From positions 1-7,664 of the forward strand of contig CAMCWJ010000136.1 in NCBI GenBank assembly GCA_945882475.1: a DNA stretch of 7,664 nucleotides, written 5' to 3'. Below are positions 6,841 to 7,664 of the stretch, one piece after another. Under the pieces are notes generated by a model that was given only the letters and a program-made list of their open reading frames with translations, did not search any database and was not told where the DNA came from. How positions within the stretch are numbered: the first letter of the stretch is position 1; each line of letters opens with the position of its first letter. The position numbers and the translations under genes were made by a program. Source of the stretch: Bifidobacterium breve. Its GTDB lineage: Bacteria; Actinomycetota; Actinomycetes; Mycobacteriales; Mycobacteriaceae.

Positions 6841-7524
6841 ATGTCAACCCAATCCGTGAACCCTCCCCAACTCGGCGCCGACACCTCCACGCCCGACACT
6901 CCCGACGCCCACGTCCAGGTGACCGGCCGCAACGTCGAGGTGCCCGACCACTACCGCGTCTACGTGGGCCATAAGCTCGCTCGCGCCGAACGGCTGGACA
7001 ACACGATCCGCCGTTTCGACGTCGAGCTTGAGCATGAGAAGAACCGCCGCCAGCGTAAGAACTGCCAACATGTGGAGATCACCGCCCACGGTGACGGACC
7101 GGTCGTACGCGGTGAGGGCTGCGCGGACAGCTTCTACGGCGCCTTCGAGGCCGCCGTGCACAAACTGGAGAGCCGGCTGCGCCGCGGCAAGGACCGCCGC
7201 AAGGTGCATTACGGCGACAAGACGCCGGTGTCGGTGCGCCAGGGCACCGTCGCACCGCTCCCACTCGACCTCGCGCGGGTCTTCACGCCGAACGGCTCAA
7301 GCCCGCCCGACCCCGAACCAATGACCGATGACCACGAGCCGGGCCGGATTGTGCGGGTCAAGGAGCACCCGGCCACGCCGATGACCGTTGACGACGCGCT
7401 CTACGAGATGGAACTGGTGGGCCACGACTTCTTCCTTTTCCATGACAAGGAGACCGACCAGCCCACGGTCGTCTACCGGCGGCACGCCTACGACTATGGA
7501 CTTATCCGACTTAATGGGGCCTGA
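6841..7524 (+). CDS. hpf: Long-form ribosome hibernation promoting factor (HPF/RaiA; Rv3241c type)
   Basis: Binds the 30S subunit and stabilises inactive ribosomes in stationary phase or stress; long-form proteins can dimerise to make 100S particles, though mycobacterial relatives are described mainly on 70S ribosomes. The 227-residue product has a Pro/Thr-rich N-terminus (1-22). The HPF/RaiA domain (about 23-125) includes VQVTGRNVEVPDHYRVYVGHKL, DVELEHEKN and DSFYGAFEAAVHKLESRLRRGKDRRK. A variable linker (about 126-165) leads to the C-terminal dimerisation domain (about 168-224), with RIVRVKEHPATPMTVDDALYEM, ELVGHDFFLFHDKETD and VVYRRHAYDYGLIRL. The homologous mycobacterial protein is called RafS or MPY. 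ATG 6841 is chosen because upstream codons are low-complexity and do not fit the family. No clear Shine-Dalgarno precedes it, so the true start could differ by a few codons. It sits between the structured leader and secA1. Confidence 0.95.
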   Translation: MSTQSVNPPQLGADTSTPDTPDAHVQVTGRNVEVPDHYRVYVGHKLARAERLDNTIRRFDVELEHEKNRRQRKNCQHVEITAHGDGPVVRGEGCADSFYGAFEAAVHKLESRLRRGKDRRKVHYGDKTPVSVRQGTVAPLPLDLARVFTPNGSSPPDPEPMTDDHEPGRIVRVKEHPATPMTVDDALYEMELVGHDFFLFHDKETDQPTVVYRRHAYDYGLIRLNGA

Positions 7525-7558
7525 TCCGGCTCGACGGCTGAGACATCCGAGCGTCACC

Positions 7559-7581
7559 TAGGATGGAGGGCGCTCACGCCC
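7559..7581 (+). promoter_or_regulatory. secA1: Candidate secA1 promoter -10 box and leader hairpin in the hpf-secA1 gap
   Basis: The 94-base gap 7525-7618 holds TAGGAT at 7559-7564, matching the actinobacterial TANNNT -10 pattern. No well-spaced -35 is present; TCGACG at 7531-7536 looks right but is 22 bases away. A start near 7571 would give a leader of about 48 bases. GGGCG (7568-7572) and CGCCC (7577-7581) form a 5-bp hairpin around CTCA, which would lie at the transcript's 5' end or act as a weak barrier. No hpf terminator with a T-run is seen. Confidence 0.3.
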
Positions 7582-7608
7582 CCAACCAGGGGATGCCTGC
7601 TAACTCTC

Positions 7609-7613
7609 AGGGG
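7609..7613 (+). promoter_or_regulatory. Shine-Dalgarno for secA1
   Basis: AGGGG lies five bases before the GTG at 7619. It favours that start over the out-of-frame ATG at 7617, which would encode an unrelated peptide. Confidence 0.6.
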
Positions 7614-7618
7614 AAAAT

Positions 7619-7664
7619 GTGCTGTCGAAGTTGCTGCGCCTCGGTGAAGGCCGGATGGTCAAGC
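7619..7664 (+). CDS. secA1: Preprotein translocase ATPase SecA1, N-terminal 15 codons only; 3' end outside window
   Basis: Starting with GTG at 7619, the frame encodes MLSKLLRLGEGRMVK, which I recognise as the N-terminus of mycobacterial SecA1, the essential housekeeping ATPase that drives export of unfolded proteins through SecYEG. Only 15 codons plus one base are present, so no domain is visible. Support comes from the distinctive N-terminal peptide, the Shine-Dalgarno AGGGG five bases upstream, and the position after hpf, which matches M. tuberculosis (Rv3241c followed by secA1, Rv3240c). The ATG at 7617 overlaps this start but is in another frame and gives no recognisable protein. Confidence 0.92.
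   Translation, partial: MLSKLLRLGEGRMVK

Overview
This window comes from a high-GC actinobacterium, almost certainly a Mycobacterium/Mycolicibacterium. Three things point there. The gene order ahcY - tmk - mtrA - mtrB - lpqB - comF-like - hpf - secA1 matches the M. tuberculosis Rv3248c-Rv3240c block as I remember it. MtrA looks almost residue-for-residue like the M. tuberculosis protein. GTG starts and 4-base GTGA gene overlaps are frequent. The extra nitroreductase between ahcY and tmk argues against the M. tuberculosis complex and for an environmental or rapid-growing relative. All genes lie on the + strand.

Layout. Bases 2-439 are the C-terminal end of ahcY (S-adenosylhomocysteine hydrolase). 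Bases 442-1149 hold an FMN nitroreductase starting 2 bases after ahcY stops. Bases 1159-1788 are tmk (thymidylate kinase, GTG start). A short gap with a promoter-like sequence leads into mtrA (1839-2525), mtrB (2522-4195) and lpqB (4192-5958), joined by two GTGA stop/start overlaps. A ComF-like phosphoribosyltransferase-fold gene follows (5994-6620). A 220-base gap rich in predicted stem-loops then precedes hpf (6841-7524), the long-form ribosome hibernation factor. A 94-base gap with a -10-like hexamer and a Shine-Dalgarno sequence leads to the first 15 codons of secA1 (GTG at 7619).

How the genes fit together. MtrB (sensor kinase) and MtrA (response regulator) form the envelope and cell-division two-component system. 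LpqB is the lipoprotein that works with the extracellular part of MtrB, and the overlaps suggest translational coupling of all three. tmk and ahcY are housekeeping genes of dTTP synthesis and the methyl cycle. hpf links the block to stationary-phase ribosome control, and secA1 begins the essential Sec export ATPase gene.

The protein-coding part is mostly conserved core genome. The best candidate for something beyond it is the structured, non-coding 6621-6840 region between the comF-like gene and hpf. Its position suits the orphan raiA-motif RNA class, but I could not verify this by alignment. No mobile elements, CRISPR arrays, tRNAs or rRNAs were seen.
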